Below are positions 1-9,123 of a DNA stretch of 64,000 bases, in pieces; the first letter of the stretch is position 1; the number at the start of each line of letters is the position of its first letter. Both the position numbers and the translations under genes were made by a program. Under the pieces are notes generated by a model. That model was not told the DNA's origin and searched no databases. It worked only from the letters and a program-made list of their open reading frames with translations. The DNA is taken from the NCBI RefSeq assembly GCF_001544075.1, contig NZ_BCNT01000016.1, positions 32,096 through 96,095 of the forward strand. The letters are read 5' to 3'. Source of the DNA: Comamonas terrae (lineage in GTDB: Bacteria > Pseudomonadota > Gammaproteobacteria > Burkholderiales > Burkholderiaceae_C).

Positions 1-521
1 GGCTCCTTGATGCCGGCATTGGAAAAATGCTGCAGCCGCAGCGACAGCTCGTGCTCCCGCTGTGCGCCGAAGCTGTAGCCCAGGCCCAGCACCTCGGTGA
101 ACTGGAAGGCGGTGCTGAAATCGTGCGTGCTGGTGTGGTACACGCGATGCATCATCGTGCCGCCAAGGCCGGCTTCGGCGAACCAGGGGGAACTGCTTGC
201 GCCGAAGCGGTAGCGGAAAGTCGCGATGCCTCCGATCTGCGCATAGTTGCGGCGTCCACCGGTTTGCAGGGGGGCATTCCAATCGCTGGCATACAGATCC
301 CAGTGGAAGGACCAGGGGCCATTGCGCAATGCTTCGACGGGCGCCCAGGGAACCAGAACGCCTAGCGCCAAGGAATAGGTGTCGCCCTGGCCATGCGGAG
401 CAATGCCGCCCTCTGCATAGAGTCCCAGGGAACGATCGGAGTCTGCATGTGCTGCAGTTGCGGCCAGCAGCAGAGCGGCGGCAGCAAGGCGACGAAGGTG
501 CGGGGATGTGGTGGCGACCAT
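1..521 (-). CDS. pagL: Lipid A 3-O-deacylase PagL-like (3' end outside window)
   Basis: Outer-membrane beta-barrel esterase that removes the 3-O-acyl chain from lipid A. Read from the complement, translation begins at the ATG at 519-521 with a signal peptide (two Arg, then an Ala/Leu-rich stretch ending AAHA, cleavage near residue 26). The mature part alternates polar and aromatic residues as in a small barrel. Near the visible end the segment QHFSNAGIK carries the His-Ser pair (about H165, S167) that is catalytic in PagL, so the identity is firm although the last few residues lie left of the window. The family is usually 170-190 residues, so little is missing. No strong ribosome binding site is seen. 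It is divergent from the molybdenum hydroxylase operon. Confidence 0.8.
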   Translation of the reverse strand, partial: MVATTSPHLRRLAAAALLLAATAAHADSDRSLGLYAEGGIAPHGQGDTYSLALGVLVPWAPVEALRNGPWSFHWDLYASDWNAPLQTGGRRNYAQIGGIATFRYRFGASSSPWFAEAGLGGTMMHRVYHTSTHDFSTAFQFTEVLGLGYSFGAQREHELSLRLQHFSNAGIKE

Positions 522-1093
522 GAGATTTTCTTTGTTTGTATTGACGGGATTGGAGCTGCTCGCTTGTTCAGGCAAACCATGGCGGTTTTCCATGAACCAT
601 GTGAAGCCGCTGCGTCCGGATTCTTTCGGACGATGGCAGGACCGTGGGAATGTAGATGCCGGGCCGCTGCATGAATAGGGGCGCGCGCTGAAATACAGCG
701 TTCCAAACTCGGCAACAGTGGTGCTCCGCCATGCTTTGCCCAGGGCGGTTCCTTGGGGCTGAAGTGGCGGCTCGATGTGTGGATGCCTCAATGCGCCGGG
801 AAAATCATTGATGCAGGACAAGTTTCCGAGTATTTAACTTGTATTTATGCAGCGCTCACCCGAGATCCGAGCACTGTTTCTATACTCCGCGCCTCTTAGT
901 CTTTTAAAAGACCAAAGCGTGGCGGACGGTTGAGGTTGTGGAAATGCGGGCACATGCCTACAGTGACAGCAGCCGTTATCACCTGCTTTTTGACTCTCGG
1001 GGCCTGAAGGCTCGGGAATACACAGTCATCTAGCGATGTGCCCACGCCAGTCCTTGCTGTTGCATGTGCGCATTGCAGCAAGGAGTTGGAACC
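522..1093. other. Intergenic region between pagL and hydroxylase operon
   Basis: This 572-base gap between divergent genes holds no convincing ORF. It is less GC-rich than its surroundings around 820-920. I see a TATACT -10-like hexamer at 881-886 without a good -35, and a perfect 14-base palindrome GTCTTTTAAAAGAC at 899-912. Promoters for both flanking genes are expected here. Confidence 0.4.
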
Positions 1094-3901
1094 GTGTCCA
1101 AACTGGACTTGAATCGGCGCAGTTTTCTGAAAGCTGCCGCCGCCATGGGCGTGATTGCAAGCGTGCGCCCGGTCAAAGACGCGCTCGCGGAATTGATCAC
1201 GCCCGCCGGGGGCCAGGAAACCCACTGGATCAGCGGCAACACGCTCAATTACCGCCGCGACGGTCTGGCCAAGGTCACCGGGCAGAAGGTCTTTGCCATC
1301 GACCTGCGCGCCCGGGACATGCAGGGCTGGCCCGACAAGCAGTCGCATGCGCTGACCATCCACATCCCGCGCGCCGACCGCATCTACGAAGGCCTGGACC
1401 TGTCGGTGCTGGGCAGCGACTACCAGCCCGATGTGCTGATCGACGCAGAGTCCATCGCCGCCGACGGACTGCGCATGCCCGATCCCGGCTTTTACGGCGA
1501 GTTCTTCGTCAAGAAGGGCCAGCTTTCCCCCATGCTGGGCCACCCGGTGGCCGTGGCCATTTGGCACGACTACGAGAAGTTCCGCGTGGCCAACCAGCGC
1601 CTGCGCTTCAACGATGCCATCTTCCGCTTCGGCGCCGAGGCCGCCCAGCCGCCGCGCGCGCCCTACGTGGCCGCGCGCTATGTGCGCGTGCAGGGCGAGG
1701 ACGCCTATGGCGAGGACAAGTTCTCGCCGATGAAGAACACCGTCATCTGGCCGCAGCTCGACGAAAAGGGCGTGCACTGGCCCGACCAGAACCACCCGGC
1801 TTTCGGCGCGCTGATGCGCGAGTCGGCCCGCATCCAGGCCGAGATGAAGCAGCCCAGGGAAGGCCTGCGCACCTTCGCCCGCAAGTACTACAGCCAGTCC
1901 ATCGAGCACGTGGCCATGGAGATGGAGAACGGCTTGGCTTGGTACGAGCAGGGCAGCGGCACGCTGCACATGGTGGCGGCGAGTCAGGCGCCCTACGGCA
2001 CGGCCGAGCATGTGATGCACATGCTCAAGGACAGCAGGCTGCCCTTGAACCAGCTGGACTACATCAGCGCCTACACCGTGGGCTACGGCCAGAAGGAGCA
2101 CCATCCCTTCCCGTTCTACGTGGCGCTGGCGTCGCTGTATGCCCAGGGCCGCCCGGTGCGGCTGGCGCTGGACCGCTGGAAGCATTTCCAGTTCGCGCTC
2201 AAGCGCCATCCCTTCGACGTGGAGACCGCGATCTCGGTGGACCAGGACGGCAAGTTCCACGCGCTGACCTGCCACATGGTGGGCGACGGCGGCGGCGTGG
2301 CCAACTTCAGCCCCTCGGTGGGCACGGTGGCGGTGACGGCGGCGCAGTCCATCTACTACTTCCCCGAGAGCGACCTGTCGACCGAGGTGCATCCCTCCAT
2401 CGGCGTGACGGCCGGCTCCATGCGCGGCTACGGCACGGTGCAGTCCATGGCCTACACCGAGATGCTGGTCGACGAGATCGCCCAGGAGATCGGCCTGGAC
2501 GCCATCGAACTGCGCCAGCGCAACGTGCTCAAGAGCAGCATGAAGAACACCCAGGGCGCGTCGCCCTCGGGCCACCTGCGCATCGGCGAGATCCTCGAGA
2601 TGGCCGCCAAGGACCCGATGTGGACCGAGCGCGCCAAGCGCAAGGCCGACTTCGAGGCGGCCAACCCCGGCCTGCTCTACGGCATAGGCTTCGGCGCGGT
2701 GCAGAAGGACTTCGGCACGGGCGCGGAAGCCTCGATCGCACAGCTCGAGATCACGCCCGAGGGCCGCATCAGGATGCGCCACATCGCCACCGAGATCGGC
2801 ACCGGCAGCACCACGGCGCAGCTGGTGGCGGTCGAGCCCTTCCTGGGCCGCCCGGCGGACGACGTGGACTTTGCGGTGAATCAGTGGGACAACCTGCCGC
2901 TGCACACCAAGGACGAGCCCTACACCACGCCCCAGGCCAAGGAAGACGAGCTGGCCAGGGACCCGACCTGGACGCCGCGCCTGGTCTCGCCGGTGTCGGC
3001 CTCGAACTCGGCCTACTACTTCCGCCACGCCACGCAGCAGGCCGCGCAGCTGCTGCTCAAGCTCTGCCTGTGGCCCGCGGCCCAGTCCATCTGGTCCAGC
3101 AAGGAAGGCGGCGGCCAGCTGCTGCCCAGCACCGTCACCGAAGACATGCTGGAGTGGCGCGACCGCATGCTCGTGGCCGAAGGCCTGGAGCCGCTCAGCC
3201 TGGAGCGCCTGGCCGCCCGCGCGCACGAGCTGGGCATCGTGACCGGCGTGTGCGTGCATGCCTTCAACCGCTGGGCCTGGGCCAAGGCCGACTTCACGGT
3301 CGATGGCCGCAAGTTCCAGGCCATGGTCGACGCGCTGTCCGTACAGTACGGCAAGGGTGCGAGCGATGCCAAGAAGGCCTCCATGAAGCATGGCGGCTAC
3401 GCCTTCATCGCGCGCGACAAGGTCTACTACCCTCCGGTGCAGCGCACCAACGCGGGCACGGTGTACTACGCGCCTTGCGCGACCATGGTGGAGCTGTCCG
3501 TGGCTCCGGGTACGGGCAAAGTGAACATCCTCTCGCACAAGACCTGGCTGGAATGCGGCACGCAGATCGTGCCCGAGCTGGTCTCGGGCCAGATCCAGGG
3601 CGGCGTGGCCATGGGCATAGGCCACGCGCTGTACGAAGACTTGCCGCGCCACGAGACCGGCCCCGGCAACGGCCAGTGGAGCTTGAACCGCTACCACGTG
3701 CCGCGTGCCAGCGAAGTGGCCGTGTGGAAGGCCGAGGGCGTGGTGCTGCCGCCGCTGTCGCGCACCGACCCGCCCAAGGGCATGGCCGAGGTGGTGATGA
3801 TTCCGGTGGTCGCCGCCTGCGTCAACGCCATCGCCCACGCCACCGGCAAGCGCTTCCATGCCACCCCCGTGACCCCCGACAAGATCAAAGAGGCCCTGTG
3901 A
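1094..3901 (+). CDS. Xanthine dehydrogenase-family molybdopterin subunit, Tat-exported
   Basis: Large catalytic subunit of a periplasmic molybdenum hydroxylase of the isoquinoline oxidoreductase / membrane aldehyde dehydrogenase group (935 residues). I choose the GTG at 1094 because AGGAG lies at 1081-1085, eight bases upstream; an ATG at 1064 is in frame but lacks a site. The N-terminus has a Tat motif, RRSFLK at residues 8-13, followed by an Ala-rich stretch. The C-terminal KGMAEVV segment places a Glu near residue 899, where the family has its catalytic base (usually in a GxGE context). The stop overlaps the ATG of the 2Fe-2S subunit (TGATG). The substrate cannot be read from sequence: aldehydes, nicotinate-type N-heterocycles and purines are all oxidised by relatives. 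Confidence 0.88.
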   Translation: MSKLDLNRRSFLKAAAAMGVIASVRPVKDALAELITPAGGQETHWISGNTLNYRRDGLAKVTGQKVFAIDLRARDMQGWPDKQSHALTIHIPRADRIYEGLDLSVLGSDYQPDVLIDAESIAADGLRMPDPGFYGEFFVKKGQLSPMLGHPVAVAIWHDYEKFRVANQRLRFNDAIFRFGAEAAQPPRAPYVAARYVRVQGEDAYGEDKFSPMKNTVIWPQLDEKGVHWPDQNHPAFGALMRESARIQAEMKQPREGLRTFARKYYSQSIEHVAMEMENGLAWYEQGSGTLHMVAASQAPYGTAEHVMHMLKDSRLPLNQLDYISAYTVGYGQKEHHPFPFYVALASLYAQGRPVRLALDRWKHFQFALKRHPFDVETAISVDQDGKFHALTCHMVGDGGGVANFSPSVGTVAVTAAQSIYYFPESDLSTEVHPSIGVTAGSMRGYGTVQSMAYTEMLVDEIAQEIGLDAIELRQRNVLKSSMKNTQGASPSGHLRIGEILEMAAKDPMWTERAKRKADFEAANPGLLYGIGFGAVQKDFGTGAEASIAQLEITPEGRIRMRHIATEIGTGSTTAQLVAVEPFLGRPADDVDFAVNQWDNLPLHTKDEPYTTPQAKEDELARDPTWTPRLVSPVSASNSAYYFRHATQQAAQLLLKLCLWPAAQSIWSSKEGGGQLLPSTVTEDMLEWRDRMLVAEGLEPLSLERLAARAHELGIVTGVCVHAFNRWAWAKADFTVDGRKFQAMVDALSVQYGKGASDAKKASMKHGGYAFIARDKVYYPPVQRTNAGTVYYAPCATMVELSVAPGTGKVNILSHKTWLECGTQIVPELVSGQIQGGVAMGIGHALYEDLPRHETGPGNGQWSLNRYHVPRASEVAVWKAEGVVLPPLSRTDPPKGMAEVVMIPVVAACVNAIAHATGKRFHATPVTPDKIKEAL

Positions 3902-4473
3902 TGTCCTCCGACCGCATCCAATTCTCTGCCACCATCAACCGCAAAAAAGTAGGCCCCGTCGACGTTCCCAAGGACTTGATGATGATCGAGTTCCTGCAGG
4001 AATACGCGGGCATGAACGGCACCCGCCTGGGCTGCGGCCAGGGCGTGTGCCGCGCCTGCACCATCATCGTGGACGACCCGGAGAAGGGCTCCATCACCGT
4101 GCCCGCCTGCGTGACCGGCGTGACCTGGCTCAATGGCAAGACCATCCGCACCGTCGAGGGCATCGCCTCGGTGGACGACAAGGGCGTGGTCCATCCGTCG
4201 CCGGTGCAGAAGGCCTTCCTGGAGCACTACTCCTTCCAGTGCGGCTACTGCACGCCGGGCTTCGTGAACTCGGCCACCGTGCTGGTGGAAAAGCTCGAGA
4301 AGCATCCCGTGCCCGCCGACGACGTGGAAAAGGCCATCGAGCAGCAGCTCGAGCCCCACATCTGCCGCTGCACCGGCTACGTGCGCTATTACAACGCCGT
4401 GCGCGACGTGATCCTGAAGACGCCGGGCCTGACCACGGGCAAGCGCACCAAGGAGGTGGTGAACAATGGCTAA
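3901..4473 (+). CDS. (2Fe-2S)-binding subunit of the molybdenum hydroxylase
   Basis: Small iron-sulfur subunit (190 residues) that passes electrons from the molybdopterin centre to the cytochrome subunit. The plant-type cluster is bound by C45, C50, C53 (CGQGVCRAC) and C70; the second, C-terminal cluster by C114 and C117 (CGYCTPG) and C155 and C157 (CRCTGY). This is the complete pattern of the family at normal length. There is no signal peptide, so it is expected to be exported folded together with the Tat-targeted large subunit. The start overlaps the upstream stop by one base and the end overlaps the cytochrome gene by eight bases, which implies tight translational coupling. Confidence 0.92.
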   Translation: MSSDRIQFSATINRKKVGPVDVPKDLMMIEFLQEYAGMNGTRLGCGQGVCRACTIIVDDPEKGSITVPACVTGVTWLNGKTIRTVEGIASVDDKGVVHPSPVQKAFLEHYSFQCGYCTPGFVNSATVLVEKLEKHPVPADDVEKAIEQQLEPHICRCTGYVRYYNAVRDVILKTPGLTTGKRTKEVVNNG

Positions 4474-5758
4474 ACGCAGCTGGATCAAGGGCCTGGGCCT
4501 GGCCGTGGTGGCCGGCGTGCTGGTGGCAGGCGGCATGTACTGGTGGGGCAGCTCCAGCAGCGTGCCGCCGGCGACGGTGGACTTTGCCAAGCTGGATGCC
4601 AAGGAGTTCGATGCGCTGTACAAGCGCGGCGAGCAGGTGTTCCGCGCCGGCGACTGCGCGGCCTGCCATAGCTCGCCGACCACAGGCGCGGAGCTCGCGG
4701 GCGGCGTGCCCATGGTCACGCCCATGGGCACGCTCTACGGCACCAACATCTCGCCGTCCAAGGAGCACGGCATCGGCAACTGGACGGCCGACGACCTGTA
4801 CCGCGCGGTGGCAGCCGGCATCGCCCCCGGCCGCAAGAATCTGTATCCGGCCATGCCGTATGCCAGCTACCACCAGGTCACGCGCGCCGACGTCGATGCG
4901 CTGTGGGTGTGGCTGATGAAGCAGCCCGCGGTCGAAGTGGCCAACAAGCCCAGCGAGATGCATTTCCCGTTCAGCATCCGTCCGGCCGTGGCCATGTGGA
5001 ATGCGCTCAACCGCCCCGCAGCCAGGGAATTCGACATGTCCGTGGATGAACTGGTGCGCGGCAAATATCTGGTGGATGTGCTGGGCCATTGTGCCGAGTG
5101 CCACAGCCCGCGCACGGCCACGTTTGCCATGGACGCCTCGCGCTACCTGGAAGGCAATACCATCGAAGGCTCGTACGCTCCGGCCATCACGCCAGATGCC
5201 CTGAGCCAGCGCGGCTGGACCAAGGACGATCTGGTCAGGTTCTTCCGCACCGGCGTGTCGCCGCAGGGCGTGATGACCTTCCGCATGGCTTCGGTGCTGG
5301 ACCATTCGACCTCGCGCATGGCCGAGGCGGACGTGCGCGCCATGGCCGCCTACCTGACGCAGAACCGCGAGATGCCCGGCCCCAACGCGCAGCTTGCCGC
5401 CGTGCCCGAAGGCCAGGTCAACGTCAAGGGCGAGCACCTGTACCTGGGCTTGTGTGCGGGCTGCCACGGCGCGCAGGGCGCGGGCCAGCCGCACTCGTCC
5501 GTGCCCATGAGCACCAACACCACGGCCATGTTCCCCACGCCGATCAACCTGATCCGGGTGATCCGCGAGGGCGTGCATGAGCGCGACCTGGCCCACGGCG
5601 AGCGCATGCAGGCCATGCCCGGCTTTGCTGACAGGCTGAGCGACGAGGAGATGGCCGACCTGGTCAACTACATGCGCCAGACCTGGGGCGGCCGCCCCGG
5701 CGACGTGACGGCAGCGCAGGTGGCCGAGCATGTGAAGACCATCGACAGCAGCCACTGA
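4466..5758 (+). CDS. Tri-haem cytochrome c subunit of the hydroxylase
   Basis: Membrane-anchored cytochrome c of 430 residues. An uncleaved hydrophobic segment at about residues 9-28 anchors it with the bulk in the periplasm. Three CxxCH haem sites are present: CAACH (64-68), CAECH (208-212) and CAGCH (329-333). This matches the three-haem cytochromes paired with periplasmic alcohol, aldehyde and nicotinate dehydrogenases, which pass electrons to ubiquinone or a terminal oxidase. It is the last gene of a three-gene operon and is followed 25 bases later by a strong terminator. Confidence 0.92.
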   Translation: MAKRSWIKGLGLAVVAGVLVAGGMYWWGSSSSVPPATVDFAKLDAKEFDALYKRGEQVFRAGDCAACHSSPTTGAELAGGVPMVTPMGTLYGTNISPSKEHGIGNWTADDLYRAVAAGIAPGRKNLYPAMPYASYHQVTRADVDALWVWLMKQPAVEVANKPSEMHFPFSIRPAVAMWNALNRPAAREFDMSVDELVRGKYLVDVLGHCAECHSPRTATFAMDASRYLEGNTIEGSYAPAITPDALSQRGWTKDDLVRFFRTGVSPQGVMTFRMASVLDHSTSRMAEADVRAMAAYLTQNREMPGPNAQLAAVPEGQVNVKGEHLYLGLCAGCHGAQGAGQPHSSVPMSTNTTAMFPTPINLIRVIREGVHERDLAHGERMQAMPGFADRLSDEEMADLVNYMRQTWGGRPGDVTAAQVAEHVKTIDSSH

Positions 5759-5780
5759 GCGGCTTTCTCGCCCAGGCTCA

Positions 5781-5815
5781 AAAGGCCACGGACGCCCGGC
5801 GTCCGTGGCCTTTTT
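5781..5815 (+). terminator. Rho-independent terminator of hydroxylase operon
   Basis: A perfect 12-bp stem (GGCCACGGACGC, 5784-5795, and its complement, 5799-5810) with a three-base loop is followed by TTTTT. An AAA run precedes it, so it may work weakly in the other direction. Confidence 0.9.
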
Positions 5816-5835
5816 CATGGGTCTCTTCTTTAAAA

Positions 5836-5848
5836 TATACAATGTATA
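5836..5848. promoter_or_regulatory. Palindromic operator, probable TetR site
   Basis: TATACA-A-TGTATA is a perfect 6-bp inverted repeat with a one-base centre, immediately upstream of the ribosome binding site of the reductase/TetR operon. Short palindromes with TGTATA-type arms are common TetR-family operators. I infer autorepression by the second gene of the operon. Confidence 0.55.
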
Positions 5849-5864
5849 AATAAAGGAGTATTCC

Positions 5865-6401
5865 ATGGTCACTGCCCATGTTTTCATCGCCACCAGCCTC
5901 GACGGCTTCATCGCCCGCCCCGACGGCGACATCGCCTGGCTGCTGCGGCGCGACGATCCCGCCGAGGACCACGGCTACCACGACTTCATCGCCGACAAGG
6001 ATCTGATCGTGATGGGCCGCGGCACCTACGAGGCCGTGGCCGGCTTTGACCCCTGGCCCTACGACCGCCCGGTCGTCGTGCTGTCGCGCCAGCTGGCCGG
6101 CACGGTCGTGCCCGAGGCGCTGCGCGGCAAGGTGCGGTTCGCCGCGCAAACGCCCCGGCAGCTGCTGGAGGAGCTGGCGCAGCAGAACGTGCGCCGCATC
6201 TACGTGGACGGCGGGCAGCTGATCCAGTCCTTCCTGCGCGAGGGCCTGGTCAGCGACATGGTCATCACCACGGTGCCTGTGCTGCTGGGCGCGGGCCGCC
6301 CGCTGTTCGGCGCCGTGCCGCACGACATCGACTGGACGCTGGTGGCCAGCCGAAGCTTTGCCTCGGGCCTGGTGCAGTCCACCTATCGGCGGGCACCATG
6401 A
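5865..6401 (+). CDS. Dihydrofolate reductase / RibD C-terminal family protein
   Basis: Small NADPH-dependent reductase-like protein of 178 residues (RibD C-terminal fold). It starts at ATG 5865 with AGGAG at 5854-5858. The N-terminal ATSLDGFIARPDG is the characteristic opening of this family, followed by VMGRGTYE and the glycine-rich YVDGGQLIQSFL. True folate metabolism is unlikely; such stand-alone members are often uncharacterised reductases. Its stop overlaps the start of the TetR gene (ATGA), and a palindrome sits over its leader, so the two genes form one self-regulated operon. Confidence 0.8.
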   Translation: MVTAHVFIATSLDGFIARPDGDIAWLLRRDDPAEDHGYHDFIADKDLIVMGRGTYEAVAGFDPWPYDRPVVVLSRQLAGTVVPEALRGKVRFAAQTPRQLLEELAQQNVRRIYVDGGQLIQSFLREGLVSDMVITTVPVLLGAGRPLFGAVPHDIDWTLVASRSFASGLVQSTYRRAP

Positions 6402-6955
6402 GCCGCCCGCGTGGCCGCCCGGCCCAGGGAGCGGGCGTGAACCGGGAGAGCATTCTGGCCGCGGCGCTGGAGCTGCTGGAAGAGGGCGGCGGCAAGGGAC
6501 TGAGCATGCGCGCCCTGGCTGCGCGGCTGGGCGTCACGCCCATGAGTCTTTATCACCATGTGCAGGACCATGCCGCACTGTTGCGGGCACTCTCGGACCG
6601 CATCTATGGCGAAGTGATGGACGGACAGGAAGAGGGCGTAGCCCCGCTGGAGGTCATCCGAGGGCTGCTGTGCCGCTATCACGATGCGGTGGGCAGGCAC
6701 CCCCAGCTGACGCTGGCCATCTTTTCCGAACCCGCTGCTTTTGCCGGGGTCAGCCGGCAGATCACCGATCACCTGACGGCGCAGTTGGCCGCTATCACGT
6801 CCGAGCCCGTGCTGTGGCGCGACATACTGATCGATCATGCGCATGGCAGCGGCTTGGCGCTGGCGTCGGCACGGGGCAGGCCTGGAGAAGCCCCAATGCT
6901 GAGCGAACGGTACCGGCAGGCGCTGGACCGGTTGCTGGCGAGGCTTGCCCCATGA
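6398..6955 (+). CDS. TetR/AcrR family transcriptional regulator
   Basis: Repressor of 185 residues with an N-terminal HTH (residues about 16-62: ILAAALELLEEGGGKGLSMR, then LAARLGVTPMSLYHHV), preceded by the basic stretch SRPRGRPAQ. The C-terminal half is helical and would bind a ligand. It is co-transcribed with the reductase upstream through a four-base overlap. The likely operator is the palindrome at 5836-5848. The C-terminal domain is a little shorter than average but shows no break. Confidence 0.88.
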   Translation: MSRPRGRPAQGAGVNRESILAAALELLEEGGGKGLSMRALAARLGVTPMSLYHHVQDHAALLRALSDRIYGEVMDGQEEGVAPLEVIRGLLCRYHDAVGRHPQLTLAIFSEPAAFAGVSRQITDHLTAQLAAITSEPVLWRDILIDHAHGSGLALASARGRPGEAPMLSERYRQALDRLLARLAP

Positions 6956-7016
6956 CTAGCCGCTTCTGGTCCGCACCCCGCCTGTGGCATATTTCTCGCG
7001 AAGTGAAATTGCATGA

Positions 7017-8132
7017 ATGGCTGTAGATATGGTGGATCGTGTCGATTGTGTGGTGGTGGGTGCGGGCGTGGTCGGCCTCGCGGTGGCCCGGGCTCTGGCA
7101 TTGGCGGGCCGGGAAATCATGGTTCTGGAAGCCGAAGATGCCATCGGCACCGGAACCAGTTCGCGCAACAGCGAGGTCATCCATGCCGGAATCTACTATC
7201 CCCAGGATTCGCTCAAGGCCATGCTGTGCGTGCGCGGCAAGGAGCTGCTCTACCGATATTGCGAGACACGCGGAGTGGAGCATCGGCGCTGCGGCAAGCT
7301 GATCGTGGCGACCAGCGCAGAGCAGGTGCAGCAATTGCATGGCATCCAGGCCAAGGCTGCGGCCAATGGCGTGGCCGACCTGCAATGGCTGCAAGCCGCA
7401 GAGGCCAAGGCGCTGGAGCCGGCGTTGCATTGCAAGGCCGCCCTGCTGTCGCCCAGCACCGGGATCGTGGACAGCCATGGGCTGATGCTGAGCCTGCAGG
7501 GCGATCTCGAGAACGCGGGCGGCATGGTGGTGCTGCATGCGGCGCTGCAGGCAGCCCGGATACTGAGCGACGGCATTCTGTTGACCATGGTCGACGGTAT
7601 GCAGCTGCATGCGGCCACGGTGGTCAATGCGGCGGGATTGAATGCTCCGGCCCTGGCGCGCCGTTTTGAGGGCTTCGCGCAGCAGCATGTGCCCGAGGCT
7701 TTTTTTGCCAAGGGCAACTATTTCACATTGACGGGCAGGGCGCCGTTTCGCCATCTGGTCTATCCGGTTCCGGAAGCGGCGGGACTGGGCGTGCACCTGA
7801 CGCTGGATCTGGGCGGCCAGGCCAAGTTCGGCCCGGACGTGCAATGGGTGGACAGCGCCCGGGACCTGCAGGTGGATGGCCGGCGCGCGGATACCTTCTA
7901 TGCCGAAATACGCCGCTACTGGCCTGCACTGAAGGACGGATCGCTGGTCAGCGGCTATGCAGGCATCCGCCCGAAGATCAGCGGACCTGGTGCGCCTGCT
8001 GCGGATTTCTGGATCCAGGGCCCTGGCCAGCACGGCGTGCCGGGCGTGGTGCAGCTGTTCGGCATAGAGTCGCCGGGACTGACCAGCAGCCTGGCCATCG
8101 GCGAATACGTGGCGGCAATGCTGGCCCGCTGA
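7017..8132 (+). CDS. FAD-dependent oxidoreductase, L-2-hydroxyglutarate oxidase-like
   Basis: Flavoprotein of the D-amino acid oxidase/glycerol-3-phosphate dehydrogenase superfamily, 371 residues. The Rossmann motif [16 protein letters not shown] lies at about residues 12-27. [15 protein letters not shown] (about 48-62) is the hallmark of the LhgO/L2HGDH branch, and a C-terminal [18 protein letters not shown] closes the FAD site. It probably oxidises a 2-hydroxy acid and feeds electrons to the quinone pool. The start is uncertain: ATG 7017 and ATG 7029 are both possible and no clear ribosome binding site is seen. It stands alone, 61 bases after the TetR gene. Confidence 0.78.
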   Translation: MAVDMVDRVDCVVVGAGVVGLAVARALALAGREIMVLEAEDAIGTGTSSRNSEVIHAGIYYPQDSLKAMLCVRGKELLYRYCETRGVEHRRCGKLIVATSAEQVQQLHGIQAKAAANGVADLQWLQAAEAKALEPALHCKAALLSPSTGIVDSHGLMLSLQGDLENAGGMVVLHAALQAARILSDGILLTMVDGMQLHAATVVNAAGLNAPALARRFEGFAQQHVPEAFFAKGNYFTLTGRAPFRHLVYPVPEAAGLGVHLTLDLGGQAKFGPDVQWVDSARDLQVDGRRADTFYAEIRRYWPALKDGSLVSGYAGIRPKISGPGAPAADFWIQGPGQHGVPGVVQLFGIESPGLTSSLAIGEYVAAMLAR

Positions 8133-8373
8133 TCCGGTTTCTGCAGCGGCCTGGTCGTCTGCCCCGGCAAGGCAAGCAGGATAGTACCGAAGATGTCCGA
8201 CATGGCGGTCAGTCCTCGAAAGCTTGGAGTGCGCTACGAATTCTGTAAGATCGATACAAGCTGTGCCTTGCGATGCGCGCCTGTCGGCAGACTTGGCGGG
8301 CGGCAAGTGCCGATGGCTTAGTCTGCGGGTTTGGCAGGCCCGCATCCCATAATTTCTTCAAGAAAGGTCGCAT

Positions 8374-8685
8374 ATGTCCCGCTCTGTTTCCGACACTGTT
8401 TCCACAGCCCAAGAAGATCTGGAAAAGCTGGTCAACGATCTGCGCGGCCTGCTTGCCGCCAAGGAACTGGACAAGGTACCGGATATCCATCTGCTGCGTC
8501 AGCGCATCGACGACGGCATGAGCAATGTGCGCGAGTCGGCCGTGCGTGCAGCCCAGGAGGCCGCGCGCCAGGCGCGGGATGCGGTCGATGCCGCCGACCG
8601 CTATGCGCGCGATGAACCCTGGCGCGTCGCCGGCGCCGCCCTGGCCGTGGGAGCCCTGCTGGGCTTCATGCTGGGCCGCCGTTGA
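8374..8685 (+). CDS. DUF883 (ElaB/YqjD-type) membrane protein
   Basis: 103-residue tail-anchored protein. A long amphipathic, Ala-rich helical N-terminal part (residues 1-75) is followed by DEPWRVAGAALAVGALLGFMLGRR, the C-terminal transmembrane end typical of ElaB/YgaM/YqjD proteins. These sit in the inner membrane and can bind ribosomes in stationary phase in E. coli. It starts at ATG 8374 with AAAGG upstream. It is the first of three genes in the same order as E. coli yqjD-yqjE-yqjK. Confidence 0.85.
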   Translation: MSRSVSDTVSTAQEDLEKLVNDLRGLLAAKELDKVPDIHLLRQRIDDGMSNVRESAVRAAQEAARQARDAVDAADRYARDEPWRVAGAALAVGALLGFMLGRR

Positions 8686-8725
8686 TCGCGCAGCCGGCTT
8701 CAGACACCAAAGCGGATACAGACCA

Positions 8726-9121
8726 GTGAATTGGGTTTCACTTCTGGGACTGGATGCCTGGGCGGCCCGTTGCCGTGCCGCCCTGATCGAGACTGCGCTG
8801 GCTGCCGAAGACCGGGCCGACCTGGCACGTCTCGAGTGGCAGCAGCACAGGCGCAGCCTGCAGACGCTGCTGATTGTGGGCCTGGTGCTTGGCGGATTGA
8901 CGGTGGTCGTGCTGCTGGCATTGACCATGGCCGTGATGGTGCAGTTCTGGGATACGGAGCATCGCATCACGGCCGGCTGGCTGCTGGCCCTTGGATGGCT
9001 GGTGGTCTGGGCCTTGGCCTTGTGGCGCTTGATTGCCGCTGCGCGCCAGCTGTCGCAGCCGTTCGAGCTTACCCGCCATGAGCTGATGACGGACTGGAGA
9101 GCATTGAAGGAGAAGCTGTAG
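8726..9121 (+). CDS. Phage-holin-superfamily-III / YqjE-like membrane protein
   Basis: 131-residue protein beginning at a GTG (8726), the only plausible start in frame after the preceding gene. Two transmembrane helices are evident at about residues 48-75 and 88-108, with a charged amphipathic N-terminal helix. This is the YqjE (DUF1469) arrangement and despite the family name it is a cellular envelope protein. It lies between the DUF883 and YqjK-like genes, so the three are probably one stress-related transcription unit. The ribosome binding site is weak. Confidence 0.75.
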   Translation: MNWVSLLGLDAWAARCRAALIETALAAEDRADLARLEWQQHRRSLQTLLIVGLVLGGLTVVVLLALTMAVMVQFWDTEHRITAGWLLALGWLVVWALALWRLIAAARQLSQPFELTRHELMTDWRALKEKL

Positions 9122-9123
9122 CC

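Noticed and set aside
896..3859. Open frame of 987 codons on the minus strand
   Set aside because: Mirror of the molybdopterin subunit gene in GC-rich DNA; His/Ala/Gly-rich composition without any domain, and the plus strand has full family motifs.
8726..9121. Holin of a prophage lysis cassette
   Set aside because: The family name includes holin, but the flanking DUF883 and YqjK-like genes show it is the cellular YqjE-type protein and not part of the phage.
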